Positions 46,120-57,741 of a DNA stretch of 64,000 bases are shown here, one piece after another. Origin of the DNA: Cymodocea nodosa (lineage: Eukaryota > Streptophyta > Magnoliopsida > Alismatales > Cymodoceaceae); assembly GCA_036874045.1 (NCBI GenBank), contig JAZBRI010000008.1, positions 6,773,001-6,837,000 on the forward strand. Reading direction: 5' to 3'. The notes beneath the pieces were generated by a model that worked only from the letters and a program-made list of their open reading frames with translations, was not told where the DNA came from and ran no database searches. Made by a program: the position numbers and the translations under genes. Each line of letters begins with the position of its first letter. The stretch's first letter is position 1.

Positions 46120-46434
46120 CTCTACGTTCTCCTTGAAAGAAAGGTTAGCTACACCCCAAAGAATTTCGTTAAAGTTCAGTTCAAAAAATTTTTCAGTACT
46201 CCTCTACAATGAAAATTTCTAGATAGGTGTTCTTACTAATCGCTTAGTGCTTAGAGAACAAGTCCATGTGCTCATAAATAAATATTTGAAGATTAATTAC
46301 ATACCAGCCTGAAGCTTTCCATTTAGTAAATATTCGTTGTCGGATGAAGTTGAATTAGTTGCTTCTCCTTCCAATTCCTCCAACGCATTCTCCTTTCTTT
46401 TAAAAGTGCTAGTAACTCATAAATAACATTCTGG

Positions 46435-46496
46435 TTTATATATATAATGTACATCCATAAAGTGAATAAATCTCGTTGCAAGAACGTGTCTTGCAA
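46435..46496 (-). promoter_or_regulatory. candidate internal promoter of A: palindrome plus TATA box
   Basis: On the minus strand a perfect inverted repeat (arms TTGCAAGA/TCTTGCAA, core CACGT) at 46496-46476 is followed 30 bases later by TATATATATAAA (46446-46435). The leader then runs to gag at 46119. Spacing and sequence match B and C. Confidence 0.65.
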
Positions 46497-47226
46497 CATG
46501 CATCGTGGTTCCTATTTTTATGGGTACGTGTACCACTATTAATTTTAAATTTTGGTAACCGCTAAACCGACGAAGTTTCATTCGTGGTTAAAAGAATAAC
46601 CGTTCTGCTTAATCCATGAACTAACCTCGTTGAGTTATAGATAACTCAATGGAACACAGTCAGTTACTGTTGCTAACTCCACGGACTAACTTCGTTGAGT
46701 CACAAATAACTCAATGGAGTGACCTTATATTATATTACTGACTTTGTGGAGTTACGGTTAATTCAATGGACTTACTTCGTTGAGTTAACACTTGGCAACT
46801 TCTAAGTTTACTCCTCGTATTAACTTATCTACTTTTTTCTTTTTCTTTTTTTCATTCTGCTAACTGAAATAAAGTTAAATCTCTGTCATTAATGCATCAT
46901 TATAATCAAAATTCATTTAAATCTGAACATTATATAAAGATTTAACTTGCAGGTCATTTTATGTTATGCAGAATTTACATTTTACCTTGCAACATGCAGA
47001 AATTTTTAAGCATTTATCCTCTCATTCAGCAAATTGTAAATCTGTTACATATTCATTCATAAAGTTTCACAAATTATATAATATTCAATAAATTCCATTC
47101 ATTTCATATTCACAACATGTATGAAAATTGCATCTGAAAAATTATATTCATTAATATGAATCAATTACATTACAAATACATCATACAATTTCATACAATT
47201 TTACACAAATAGACGAACAATACAAT
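46497..47226 (-). repeat. ORF-1 to gag spacer of A with hairpin-word cluster
   Basis: 46540-46620 holds the TTCGTGG...CCATGAA inverted repeat upstream of the promoter palindrome. 46625-46800 holds TAACTCAATGGA, CGTTGAGTTA and related words. 46810-47220 is AT-rich and resembles 56866-57050 of C and 20270-20510 of B. No gene seen. Confidence 0.65.
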
Positions 47227-49433
47227 TTAATCTCTATTCCTAAGTTCATCTACTTCCTTCTGGAGTTTTTCTAATTGAAGTTCTAATTGATTAATTCTTT
47301 CTACAGCTCTTGTAAAGCCTTTAGAAGGTACAACTATCTCTACAACTACAAAATTTCTATATTCTTTCACTGAAATGGTTCTTGATCTGAATTTTTTTGA
47401 TGTCCATTTAGTGAAATCGATACAGTCCACCATAAGCAGTGGAATCAAATCTCCATAAAACAATTTTTTCTTGACTGCTTTCAGCTTGGAGATAAAAACT
47501 GCAAACCAATTTATTTGAATTCTATTTACAACTACATACGTGGCCCATTTGACAAATTGACTCAGTTCTATGTCATGGCCCTGTTGTTGATAGACATTCT
47601 TAATTAAAATGTTAGCTACCATATGTGCTTTACCATTTAAATGCTTCAGTCTATTTAATAAAGGCACACTAGGATTGATAGCCAAACTATCCTTGATTTC
47701 TTGTTCTGTCCACTCGACGGCAGTTGTACTTTCCAAAATTTCTTGTCCTTCATTCTTTAATCCAAAAATGTTGTGGAGAAGCTCTGGTGTTATTTGTACA
47801 TCGACTTCCTCCACGTTGGAAATTAATTTTCCTTCTTCCTCTCTCAAATTTGCATAAAAATAGGGCACTAGATTCTCATACACTACATGCCCTCTTTCTT
47901 GAGAAATAAACTGCAGTAGACCTTGGAATTCAAATAGATCTTTTATTTCTTGCATTCCATCCTAATTTACTGGTCTACTGTAAATAATATCGTAACCCCT
48001 TATTTCTTGATATTTGGTATAGGCTTCCTGACTACAAAAATGTACTTCATTCAAAATTGTTGTTTCAGTCGGGTCAGGAAGGTGACTTTGTTGTTCCAGA
48101 GGGGTTTGTTCTTGCTCTTCCTCTTCTATAGGCTGCATTTGAACATTCTCTACAGATTCATGAATTTTTGCTTTTGCTTCTGTCTGTGGTGGTGAGCCGG
48201 CAGAACTCTCCACTTTGTCTTGAATTCTTTCCATATATTGTTGAAGAGTTTCTTACTCTTCAGTGGAATCTGTGAAATTATTTTTGTCCAAATGGCTTCT
48301 TTCATTCTCTTCATTTTCTACTCTTTCTTCTTCCTCCTGACTACCAATCTGTTCTGTTACTGTTCTTTCCGATTCTGTAACAGATTGGGATGGAGTCCTA
48401 GGCAATTCAATTTCTACCTTAATTTCTGTTTCTTCTTGTACAGGCTGCAGACTAATTTCAGCCTGATTTTCTTCTTTTCTTTGCTCCTACTACTCCTCAG
48501 AATCGGATAGCAAGTTGATAAAAATTTTCTCCACAGGCCTTGTAAAAATTGGTACTTCTGATTTAATTTCCTCATTTTCAGGCATTTTTTCTTTTCCTTT
48601 CTTTTTTTTGATTAGTTGTGCCTATTCTTCCTCTTCATCTTCTGAAATTAAATCTACAAAAGTAGGCTCTGCAAGCCCTCGAGCCACAGGTACTAGCTCT
48701 TCCTATTTAACCTTTTCTATAATTGCTGGTCTCGAAGGACCAGCTTCATCTCCTTTTGCAGCAGGTTTGGCAGTAGCTTCTTGATGCTGTTCAATTTTGA
48801 TTTTATATTGGGCTTTCAACTTTTCTACAACCCTTTTTTTTGTAAAGTGCATCAAACACTAGGTGTGCTTTAGCCACTGCCATATCTTCTGATTCTCCTT
48901 GGTTTTTCCCAACTTGAACTAGTGCTTGAAATTCCTTTAACTCTTCTTCAGTTGTAGGCCCCATCATTTCTGCTCGTGCCAACGGCTTAAATGGTGGAAC
49001 TGAAGGTCCTGGCAACTATTTCTTCAGGAACAGGTCTTTCAGCAGTCGGCTCATCTTGTTCTTCAGTTGCCTCTTGTTATTCCTACCGCCATATTTCCCA
49101 ACTTCCACGACCAACAATGCACCTTTTGAACCATAATCTGGCCTTGCGCTGGATTAGCTCTAGGGCTACTTCATTGTTTGGCCTGATTCTTCTTTCTTTA
49201 CTAACTGCAATTTATGTTGCTACTCTAATTCGTGTCTCCATTATCTAGGGTATTTGTATACCACAATCTTCTAATATTCTTCTTAATCTAAAAAGTTCAG
49301 ATTCTACCTTCTGTAACTCTTTTTCTCTCGTTGTATTTCTGATCTTCTACCGCATGTGCCATTCTTTAGATTCCTTTAGGAACTGTGCGGTGTCCACTAC
49401 ATCTTCCTAGAATTCAAGCATCATTTTCCTCAT
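47227..49433 (-). pseudogene. Athila ORF-1-like gene of A (fossil)
   Basis: The gene runs from the ATG at 49433 to 47227. The last 242 codons (47955-47227) are one frame containing FEFQGLLQFIS, NLVPYFYANLREEE, WTEQEIKDSLAINP and LSQFVKWATYVVVNRIQINW, the 'putative plant transposon protein' domain, then a leucine heptad tail (INQLELQLEKLQKEVDELRN). Upstream are E-rich segments and two motifs, PTFVDLISEDEEEE (about 48672-48627) and KIFINLLSDSEE (about 48530-48495), resembling SUMO-interaction motifs. Broken copy. Confidence 0.8.
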
Positions 49434-49956
49434 CGTGGAGTTACACAACAGCACGGAATCGCTCTGATTTCTACTGTTCTAGATTCTAAATGATTTGCTG
49501 GATAATGCCCCAAAAACCCTAGGTTTTAGATAAATAAGCCCTAAGTTTAGGCAGGTAATCGGGTCATTTCCCGAACCAACTATTACTATTTTATCTACAG
49601 CCTTAGCTACAGTACTCTATTGAGTTATAGTTAACTCAACGGAATAAGTTCGTTAACTAACTCAAGACTCAACGGAGTAAGCTCGTTGAGTTAAGCATAA
49701 CTCAATAGACTCCCCGTACAAACAAATATAATAATAATAATACTACAGATAATAGTTTTTTTTTTTTTCTCGATTTAACCGATACTATGTTTCGGTCAGA
49801 CCTAATTTTTCCAAAAATTAATATACATATTCTTTTATGTTTCGGTCATACCGATGGATCCGGTCGGTTGAACCGTAATGACTTTTATATTATATATATA
49901 TATATTTAATGTATGTTTTTTTTTAAAAAAATTTAAACATAAAAACTGATTTCTTA
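49434..49956 (-). repeat. integrase to ORF-1 spacer of A with CG-word arrays
   Basis: 49600-49720 has TAACTCAACGGA/CGTTGAGTTA words; 49760-49890 has GGTTTNACCGA-type words; 49888-49910 is a TA run. Co-linear with the spacers in B and C. Confidence 0.7.
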
Positions 49957-51277
49957 CTAAGTAAAGCTCGAGTAATCCTCTACTCTAACTTCTTCTATAA
50001 TTCCAAAGGAGCTTTTTGGTGTTTTCAGAATAGGTCTAAGTCTTTGTCCATTTACTTTAAATATATTCTGATTTTTAGGATTTTCAATTTCAATAACTCC
50101 ATAAAGATAAATATTTCGAACTATGTAAGGTCCTCCCCATCTAGATCTTAATTTTCCTTGATGGTTATGGAGTCTAGCCATATAAAGATATACTTCTTGT
50201 CTTATTTCAAAGCTTTTTGGAATAATTTTTCTATCATGCCAAAATTTAATTCTCTTTTTCTCTTACAATCTTCGAATAAGCTTCATTTCTAAATTCTTCT
50301 AATTCAATTAGTTGCATTTTTCTATTTTCAGTAGCTTGATTTAAATTAATGTTCAGAGTTTTTAATGCCCAATAAGCTTTATGTTCAATTTCAGCAGGTA
50401 AATAACAACTTTTTCCATATACTAGCCTAAAAGGTAACATACCTAAGCTTGTTTTATAAGCAGTTCTATAAGCCCAAAGTGCATCTATCAATTTATTAGC
50501 CCAATCTGTTCTAGTAAGATTTACTACTTTTTCTAAGATTAACTTAATTTGTTTGTTTGCACTTTCTACTTGTCCACTTGTTTGCGGATGATATGATGTT
50601 GCAATTTTGTGGTTTACTCCATATTTTTTCATTAAGGCTTCAAAACTTCTATTACAGAAATGAGTTCCTCTATCACTGATAATAGCTTTAGGTATTCCAA
50701 ATCTGGTAAATATATTTGTTCTTATAAATTGTATTACCACTTTGTTATCATTAGTTTTTGTAGGAATAGCTTCTATCCATTTAGATACATAATCCACCCC
50801 CAACAATATGTAATTAAATTGATTAGACATAGGAAATAGACCCATAAAATCTATTCCCCACACCTCAAAGATTTCAACATCAACAATAGGATTAAGAGGC
50901 ATCATATTCCTCTTTGATATTCTTCCTATTTGTTGACATCTTAAACAACTTAAGCAATATTTATGAGCATCTTTGAATAGTGTTGGCCAATAAAACCCAT
51001 ATTACAGAATTTTTGCAGCAGTTTTCTCGGAACCAAAATGCCCTCCACAAGCTTGGTCATGACAAAAAGATAATATGCTTGGATATTCAGTTTCTGGAAC
51101 ACACCTCTTTAAAATCAGATCAAGACATTTCTTAAATAAGTATGGGTCTTCCCAATAGTAATATTTTACTCTTGAGAAAAACAATTTCTTATCTTGTCTA
51201 TTCCAATCCTTAGGTGTTAAACCAGTAACTAAGTAATTAACTATGTTTGCATACCACGACACTATATTGATGGTCAT
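49957..51277 (-). pseudogene. Ty3 integrase region of A (fossil)
   Basis: From right to left: the HHCC zinc module ([14 protein letters not shown] onward, about 51060-50930), the core with [18 protein letters not shown] and [11 protein letters not shown] (50905-50560), and a C-terminal GPY/F-type module, [20 protein letters not shown] (about 50150-50095). It ends at 49957. It is the standard Ty3 integrase that would insert the cDNA. Broken copy. Confidence 0.92.
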
Positions 51278-51280
51278 TAA

Positions 51281-52600
51281 TTATTCATCAAGAAAATTAT
51301 CCTTAATTTCAATATTTGAATTTTCTATTTGTAATCTTGATAAATGATCTGCTACTACATTCTCACAACCTTTTTTATCTTTAATTTCTAGATCAAATTC
51401 TTGTAATAATAATATCCATCGGATCAATCTAGGTTTAGTCTCTTTTTTCTTTATTAGATGTTTTAAAGCTGAATGATCCGTGTATACTATCACTTTAGCT
51501 CCAATCAGATATGATCTAAACTTTTCTAAGGCAAACACAATAGCTAATAATTCTTTTTCAGTAGTTGTGTAATTAAGTTGAACATCATTTAAGGTTTTGC
51601 TTGCATAATGAATCACTCTAGGAGATTTTTCTATTTTTTGTCCTAACACTACTCCTACAGTAAAATCAGAAGCATCGCACATTAATTCAGATGGATGGTT
51701 CCAATCAGGTGCTTGAATTATAGGAGTTGAAATTAAGCTAGTCTTAAGTCAGAAAAATGCTTCCTTGCAATTTTTATCAAAGTTAAATGGGACATCTTTT
51801 AATAGATTAGTTAAAGGTCTAGCTATTTTGCTAAAGTCTTTAATAAATCTTCTATAAAAACCAGCATATCCTAGAAATGATCTAATATCTTTTACTGATT
51901 TAGGTTCTGGTAGATTAGAAATTACTTCTATTTTAGCTTTATCTACTTCCAACCCTTTCTTAGAAACAACATGCCCTAAGACTATTCCTTGTTTAACCAT
52001 GAAGTGACATTTTTCCTAATTTAAAACCAGATTTTTTTCCACACAGCGTTTTAATATTTGGTCTAAATTGCTTAAACAAACTTCATATGTGTTGCCATAT
52101 ACAGTAAAATCATCCATAAATATTTCTAAGAAATCTTCAGTCATTCCAATAAATATGCCCTGCATGCACCTTTGAAAGGTAGCTGGTGCATTGCATAATC
52201 CATATGGCATTCTTTTAAAAGCATAAGTTCCATTAGGACATGTGAACGTTGTTTTCTCTTGTTCCTCTAATGCTACTGGAATTTGATTATAACCTGAATA
52301 CCCGTCTAGGAAACAAAAATATTCTTGCCCTACTAATCTTTCCAGCATTTGATCTATAAAAGTTAAGGGAAAATGATCTTTCCTAGTCACAGCATTCAGC
52401 TTTCTATAGTCTATACACACTCTCCAGCCTGATTGAATTCTAGTAGGTATCAAGTCTTGACTTTCATTCCTAATAATTGTTAATCCTGATTTCTTGGGAA
52501 CTACATGGATTAGACTAACCCACAAGCTATCAAAAATCAGATAAATTATGTCATTATCTAACCATTTCACTATTTCCTTCTTGACTACTTCTTTAAGGTT
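51281..52600 (-). pseudogene. Ty3 reverse transcriptase (C-terminal part) and RNase H region of A (fossil)
   Basis: RT blocks in element order: [48 protein letters not shown] and EIFMDDFTVYGNTYE (about 52415-52085), then [20 protein letters not shown] and the RNase H segment with [45 protein letters not shown] and VADHLSRL (51682-51330). RT copies element RNA and RNase H removes it. Broken copy. Confidence 0.92.
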
Positions 52601-54603
52601 TGGATTTAATCTCCTCTCAGGAATTCTAATAGGTTTAGCATTCTCTTCTAAATATATGTGGTGACAGTATAAAGTTGAGCTTAACCCTTTTATATTAGTC
52701 ATAGTCCATCCTATTGCTTCTTTATAACTTTTTACTATATTTTTTAATTTAGCTATTTGATCCTCTTTTAAATCTGAAGCAATAATGATTGGACAGGTTC
52801 GTTTATCTTCCAGAAATATATAGGTTAATTTAGGAGGTAAAGGTTTTAATTCTAAATGCTGCCCATCAGAAGCTAGAGCTCCTAATTGAACATCATCATT
52901 TTCTAAATTACTTTCTTCCAGATCTCCTTCTATATTTATGCTTCCACTTTCCTCTAAAGTTTTAGAATTGATTTGCATATTTAATTCTTCTTGAATCACA
53001 TCCTCTAACATATCTCCTTCGTCCTCTAAAATGTCTATGGTATGTAAGGACATTTCTAATTCCTCAAACCTTTCTGGTTTGAAAATATTTAATTGAGTAT
53101 CCTCATTACCATATGCTAGCTTCATTACTCCAATTTTACAATTTATAATAGCCCCTGATGTTGCTAGAAATGGCATTCCCAAAATTAAAGCTGTATCACT
53201 ATTTTTATGCTTAATTTGTTGGGAATCTAAAATTACAATATCAATAGGATATATAAAGTTTTTGATTTTTATTAAGACATCCTCTATTTTTCCTCTAGGG
53301 TATCTTATACTTCTATCAGCTAATTGAATGACCGTACTAGTAGGAGTTAAGCCTTCTAATCCTAAGGATGCAAATATATCACTTGGCATAACATTTATAC
53401 CTGCACCTAAGTCTACTAAGGTTCTTTCTAGAATAGTATTTCCTATGGTGCATGATATAATAGGGATTCCAGGATCAAATAACTTTTTAGGAATTTGTGG
53501 CAAAAATAGGGAACTACTTTACTCAGCTAAAAAGACCTTTCTAAGAACTTTTCGCTCTCTTTTCTTAGTACACCAATCCTTCAAAAATTTAGCACAAGGT
53601 GGCATTTTCTGCAATAGATCTAACAAAGGAATGTTAACTTGTACTTTTTCAAAAATTTCTCTGATTTTTTCTTGTTTTTCAGGTATTGTTTGTTGTAATC
53701 TTTCAGAATAGGGTGCTAAAGATTTTGATTTCAAAGATTCTTTTTCTTTCATTTGATTAGTTTGATCCTTTTTAGATTCATTAGCAAATTCAGATTGTTC
53801 TTCAATGATTTCTAGATTTTCAGCTATTACATTTTTATTATTATTTTGATTTTTACTCTTATCCACCTTCATATCATTTTCATTTTGAGTTCTTGGTGGT
53901 ATATCAATTCCAGATCTTAATGTTACACATACATCTTCCAGATTTTCATTACTCTTATGATGTTTTTATATATCATTTTCGTAATTATGATCTTCAATTG
54001 TTTTAAGTTTTAAAGTGCATTCTTTAAATTCTCTTGCATTAATATTTTCTTTTGGCTGTGTATTTTGCAAATTATATAGGTTTATAACATTATAATTTTC
54101 ATTGTCCTGTTGCATAACTTGTATTTTCATTGTATATTCATCTAATGCTTTTAGTTTTCTTTCCAGATCATCTAATTTCATTGCACTCAATTTTTGATCA
54201 ATTTTCATTATGGTTTTTTCAGTTTTGTAAATTATATCCTTTTTAGGTTCTGAATATGCTTCCTTATAGTTTAATTGGTTGACTTCTTGTTGTTGACACA
54301 TAAAGTATTCCAGTTTGTCAAGGTTTTGCTCTATACTATGCTCCAATCTGTCATACCTATCCCAAACTTCCGTGTCTCTCAACATATTACACATTCTATA
54401 CTGACCATCAGTTGGGTAAACTATAGGATTCTCATACTCGGCTCTATTATATTGAGGATAATTCGTTTGTTGTTCATGGGATCTAACCATCTGTAAACGT
54501 CTCAGTTTCAAACAGTCAGAAATGTCATATCATTCAGAATTGTAGAATTCACATATGCTAATTACAGGTTTCAGAAATCTTTGAGCATAAGCATATGCCA
54601 TAT
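52601..54603 (-). pseudogene. Ty3 zinc knuckle, linker and protease region of A (fossil)
   Basis: It begins MAYAYAQ at 54603, about 100 bases inside the primer site. It contains a zinc-knuckle region (about 54560-54515), a charged coiled-coil linker, the VNIPLLDLLQKMPPCAKFLK block (about 53645-53585), the retropepsin segment DLGAGINVMPSDIFASLGLE (about 53415-53355) and an acidic linker to RT. A single 495-residue frame (53503-52016) spans protease into RT. There is no capsid-type domain at this end. Fossil. Confidence 0.88.
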
Positions 54604-54660
54604 TCTCAATTATAGAAGAAAACACAACTCTGGCTATTAAAATGAAACAACTCTAATAGT

Positions 54661-54703
54661 TGCTTATATTAATTCAATTCAATTCAAGTCAATTCAATTC
54701 AAT
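54661..54703 (-). repeat. AATTG pentanucleotide repeat in A's leader
   Basis: About eight copies of AATTG/AATTC-type pentamers lie between the primer site and the first codons of A. A simple repeat, not seen in B. Confidence 0.8.
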
Positions 54704-54721
54704 TCCCCGGCAACGACACCA
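54704..54721 (-). other. primer binding site of A, tRNA-Asp type
   Basis: TGGTGTCGTTGCCGGGGA on the minus strand, seven bases inside the LTR. It differs at two positions from TGGCGCCGTTGCCGGGGA, the tRNA-Asp-type site of Athila/Tat elements. It fixes 54729-56865 as the 5' LTR. Confidence 0.92.
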
Positions 54722-54728
54722 TAAAAAT

Positions 54729-56865
54729 TGTTTGGGTTTTCCCAACACTACACTAGAAAAACTTGGATTTGTTACTTCTATTTTTACTTAGTTAATTTAT
54801 CTTTATGCCTATTCCTTCTTTTAGAAGTAAACAAACAACCTTTAATACAATTTAGATATTAATTCCAATTTGTACTTTAACTGTAAGTGCATAGTGTCTA
54901 TTGTATCAGTGTGCAAGTACAGGTCGATCCCATAGGGAATTGCTGAAAAGTTCAGAACTAACCGTTTGTTAACAATCAAATTTATATATTCAATAAGCTC
55001 TTCGTTGAATTACAGTTAACTCAACGGATAAAGTTCGTTGAGTTATGGCTAACTCGACGGACTAACCTCGTGGACTTAACTCCACAAGTCTATCTTTTCT
55101 TTTTAATACTGCTATTTACAGATGAATTCGGCCATCCATTGGGCGATTCCATAGATTGTAAATAACATCAATTAAGCTCTTTAATGTTAGTAAACACTGG
55201 ATTTATCATTAAGCAACACTAACATTCAGATAATTCAAACAGTAACCATTAAAATCTTTAAGTCTTTCGAACGAACCAATTTCAGCAAACTGTAAAACTA
55301 AAACAAACATAAAACAATCACAACACTGATGAAGATAACATTAATCACAATACAACACTCAAATACAACCTACAAACATAGATAAATTGTTTTTGGTATT
55401 TTTGTTTTAATATGAAAATGGAATGGGGCGAAAGGTGAAATGTAAAGTAATCTCACTCGACATTAAATACTTTCGACACTACTTGCAATGCGATTACACC
55501 ATTGAAAATTAAACCACTTACAATTCTGTCTCCTCTCCCTATAGAATCGTGAGTCCAAAATTGCAAGATAATCTTCTCTTCAGCATACAGGCATCAACCT
55601 GAAGCCAATGCTAAAAACTTTATGATCTCCTGAAGTATGAGTTGGCGCTTGGTGAAAATGGCTTCCCTTCCTGCGACGCGATCACTCCTCACAGTGGTTG
55701 TCAGGCACTATGTTTGGCTTGGAATCGACCCGACATCAAAAAAGTATTCTCACAAACCTCTGATGGTTGGTGATTATGGTGGATATGGTGGTGGTAATGA
55801 TGGTTGGTGTGATACTTCGGAGAATCGCCGATACTGTCTGCAAAAAGCTCGGTGCTCCTCCTCTGTATACACTGGCCATCCATCGATCACACACTAGATT
55901 TCTTTTTCTTCTTTTCTTTTATATTTCTTCAGTAGTAATTGCTTCTGCTTGAATGATCGATTGGATTTCCTTCATTCATATCAATGACGATGATTTCTTC
56001 TCCCTGCACAATACATGCAATCGTGGTTTTTCTTCCAACTGTCTTATTTTTGCAACCGCTACAATGACATATTAGAAAATAAATAGTCTATGGAGTTACA
56101 GATAACTCAACAGACTTTCTTAGTTGATTTAACTATAAAACACGTGCATTAAAGAAATAAGCCGCTAACATAACGCGTTACCTTAGTGTGTATTCATGTA
56201 ACTCAACGCGTACAGTTATGCTAACTTAACGAGTTAAACATGTGCATCTCACGTGATATACTAAAGCACTTAAATTCAACACGTGCATAAATTTAACTAT
56301 CCGATGCTCAGGTGCATTTCGGATACTTATAAACTTAACTATTCGATGCTTAGATGCATTTCAGATAGTTACAACTAACTCACCGATATATAACTTAAGT
56401 AAATCTACTAGATCTTGACACGTGTCAGCAGCAGTTTAATAATAAAATACCCATTTCTGAGAGTTACAGGTCTAACTATTCGATACTCAGCTACAATTTC
56501 GGATAGTTAGAGATAACTCACAGAAAGTTCACTTAAGTCATGTATTATGGTTTCGACACGTGTACTTCTGGAAATAATAAAATATTCTTTCAAAACATAA
56601 CTATCTGACATATTCGGTTTGTTAAACATAACTATCTGAAATATCAGAAAATTCGGAAACTTAAGAATTTCACAGCCTGCAACTTACCAACAATTCAGAA
56701 ATGTACTAAATTGACATTAATTCCTCAAAATTAAGCAGATTCTTCAATTAAAGCATATAACAGTGCAATTATAACATAATGGCTTAATTCTCATATAATA
56801 AGCTAAATATTATGCAATTAACCATCATTTAACCGTTAATAATATGCACTTTTTCATTTTAAACA
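54729..56865 (-). repeat. 5' LTR of element A
   Basis: It pairs with 39713-41890, with the same termini (TGTTTGGGTTTTCCCA... to ...TTTTAAACA) and 2,137 bases. Differences between the two LTRs are mainly C/T and G/A, as expected for methylated, silenced DNA. The part at 56165-56290 is strongly similar to the CP1 copia LTR (5780-5905). Confidence 0.95.
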
Positions 56866-56870
56866 TGCTA

Positions 56871-57741
56871 CAAGGTAAAATGTAAATTCTGCATAACATG
56901 AAATGAATTGCAAGTTAAATATTTATATAATGTTTAGATTTAAACGAATTTTGATTAAAATGCTTCATTAATGACATGTATTTAACTTAATTTCAGTTAG
57001 CAGAATGTAGGAGAGAAAAAAAAAAAAACATAAAAATATTTACGAGGAGTAAACTTAGAGGTTGCTAAGTGTTAACTCAACGAAGTAAGTTCGTTGAGTT
57101 AAACTTAACTCCACGAGGTTAGTAATATAATATAAAGTCACTCCGTTGAGTTACCTATAACTCAATGAAGTTAGTCTGTGGAGTTAGCAACAGTAACCTA
57201 CATTGTTCCGTTGAGTTATCTGTAACTCAACGAGGTTAGTTCGTGGATTAAGAAGAATGGTTATTCTTTTAACCACGAACGAAACTTCGTCGGTTTAGCG
57301 GTTACCAAAATTTGAAATTAGTAGTGGTACATGTACCCTTAAAAATGAGAACCACGCTGCGCATTGCAAGACACGTTCTTGCAACGAGATTTATTTACTT
57401 TATGGATGTGCATTATATATATATAACAGAATGTTATTTACGAGTTACTAGCATTGTTAAAAGAAAGGAAAATGTGTTGGGGGAACTGGAAGGAGAAGCA
57501 GCTGATTCAACTTCATCCGTCAACAAATATTTACTGAATGGAAAGCTTTAGACTGGTATGTAATTAATCTTCTACTATTTTATTTATGAGCACATGGACT
57601 CGTTCTCTTAGCACTAAATGATTAATAAGAACACCTACCTAGGAATATTCAACACAGAGGCATACTGAAACATTTTCTGAACTGGATTTTAACGAAATCC
57701 TTTGGGGTGTAGCTAAACTTTCTTTAAAAGAGAACGTAGAT
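56871..57741 (+). other. ORF-1 to gag spacer of C
   Basis: 57060-57260 has CGTTGAGTTA/TAACTCAACG words, including a perfect hairpin at 57209-57232 (10-base arms, loop TCTG). 57240-57279 is an inverted repeat (TTCGTGG...CCACGAA with further pairing inside). Promoter elements follow. A GGTATGTAATT donor-like site lies at about 57555. A 79-codon frame (57312-57551) has no known domain; its end is partly similar in B and A. Confidence 0.62.
57364..57426 (+). promoter_or_regulatory. candidate internal promoter of C: palindrome plus TATA box
   Basis: A perfect inverted repeat (TTGCAAGA, CACGT, TCTTGCAA) at 57364-57384 lies 30 bases before TATATATATATAA at 57414-57426. Same spacing as in A and B. 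Gag starts at 57742. Confidence 0.65.

Larger units (their letters stand above)
39713..56865 (-). mobile_element. complete Ty3 LTR retrotransposon A (Athila-like, with F-box gene), nested in C
   Basis: It is 17,153 bases including both LTRs (54729-56865 as 5' and 39713-41890 as 3'). On the minus strand it holds a tRNA-Asp-type primer site, zinc knuckle, protease, RT, RNase H, integrase, ORF-1-like gene, internal promoter, gag, F-box gene and polypurine tract. Flanks TGTTG and TGCTA are a diverged target duplication. The LTRs differ by roughly 4-5% over the first 370 bases compared by eye, mostly transitions, giving an age of the order of one to three million years at common plant rates. It is structurally whole, but its genes are broken at many points. 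Confidence 0.95.

Noticed and set aside
57060-57260. CRISPR-like array from regularly repeated hairpin words
   Set aside because: Repeats are degenerate, occur in both orientations with irregular short gaps, and the context is plant retroelement DNA.
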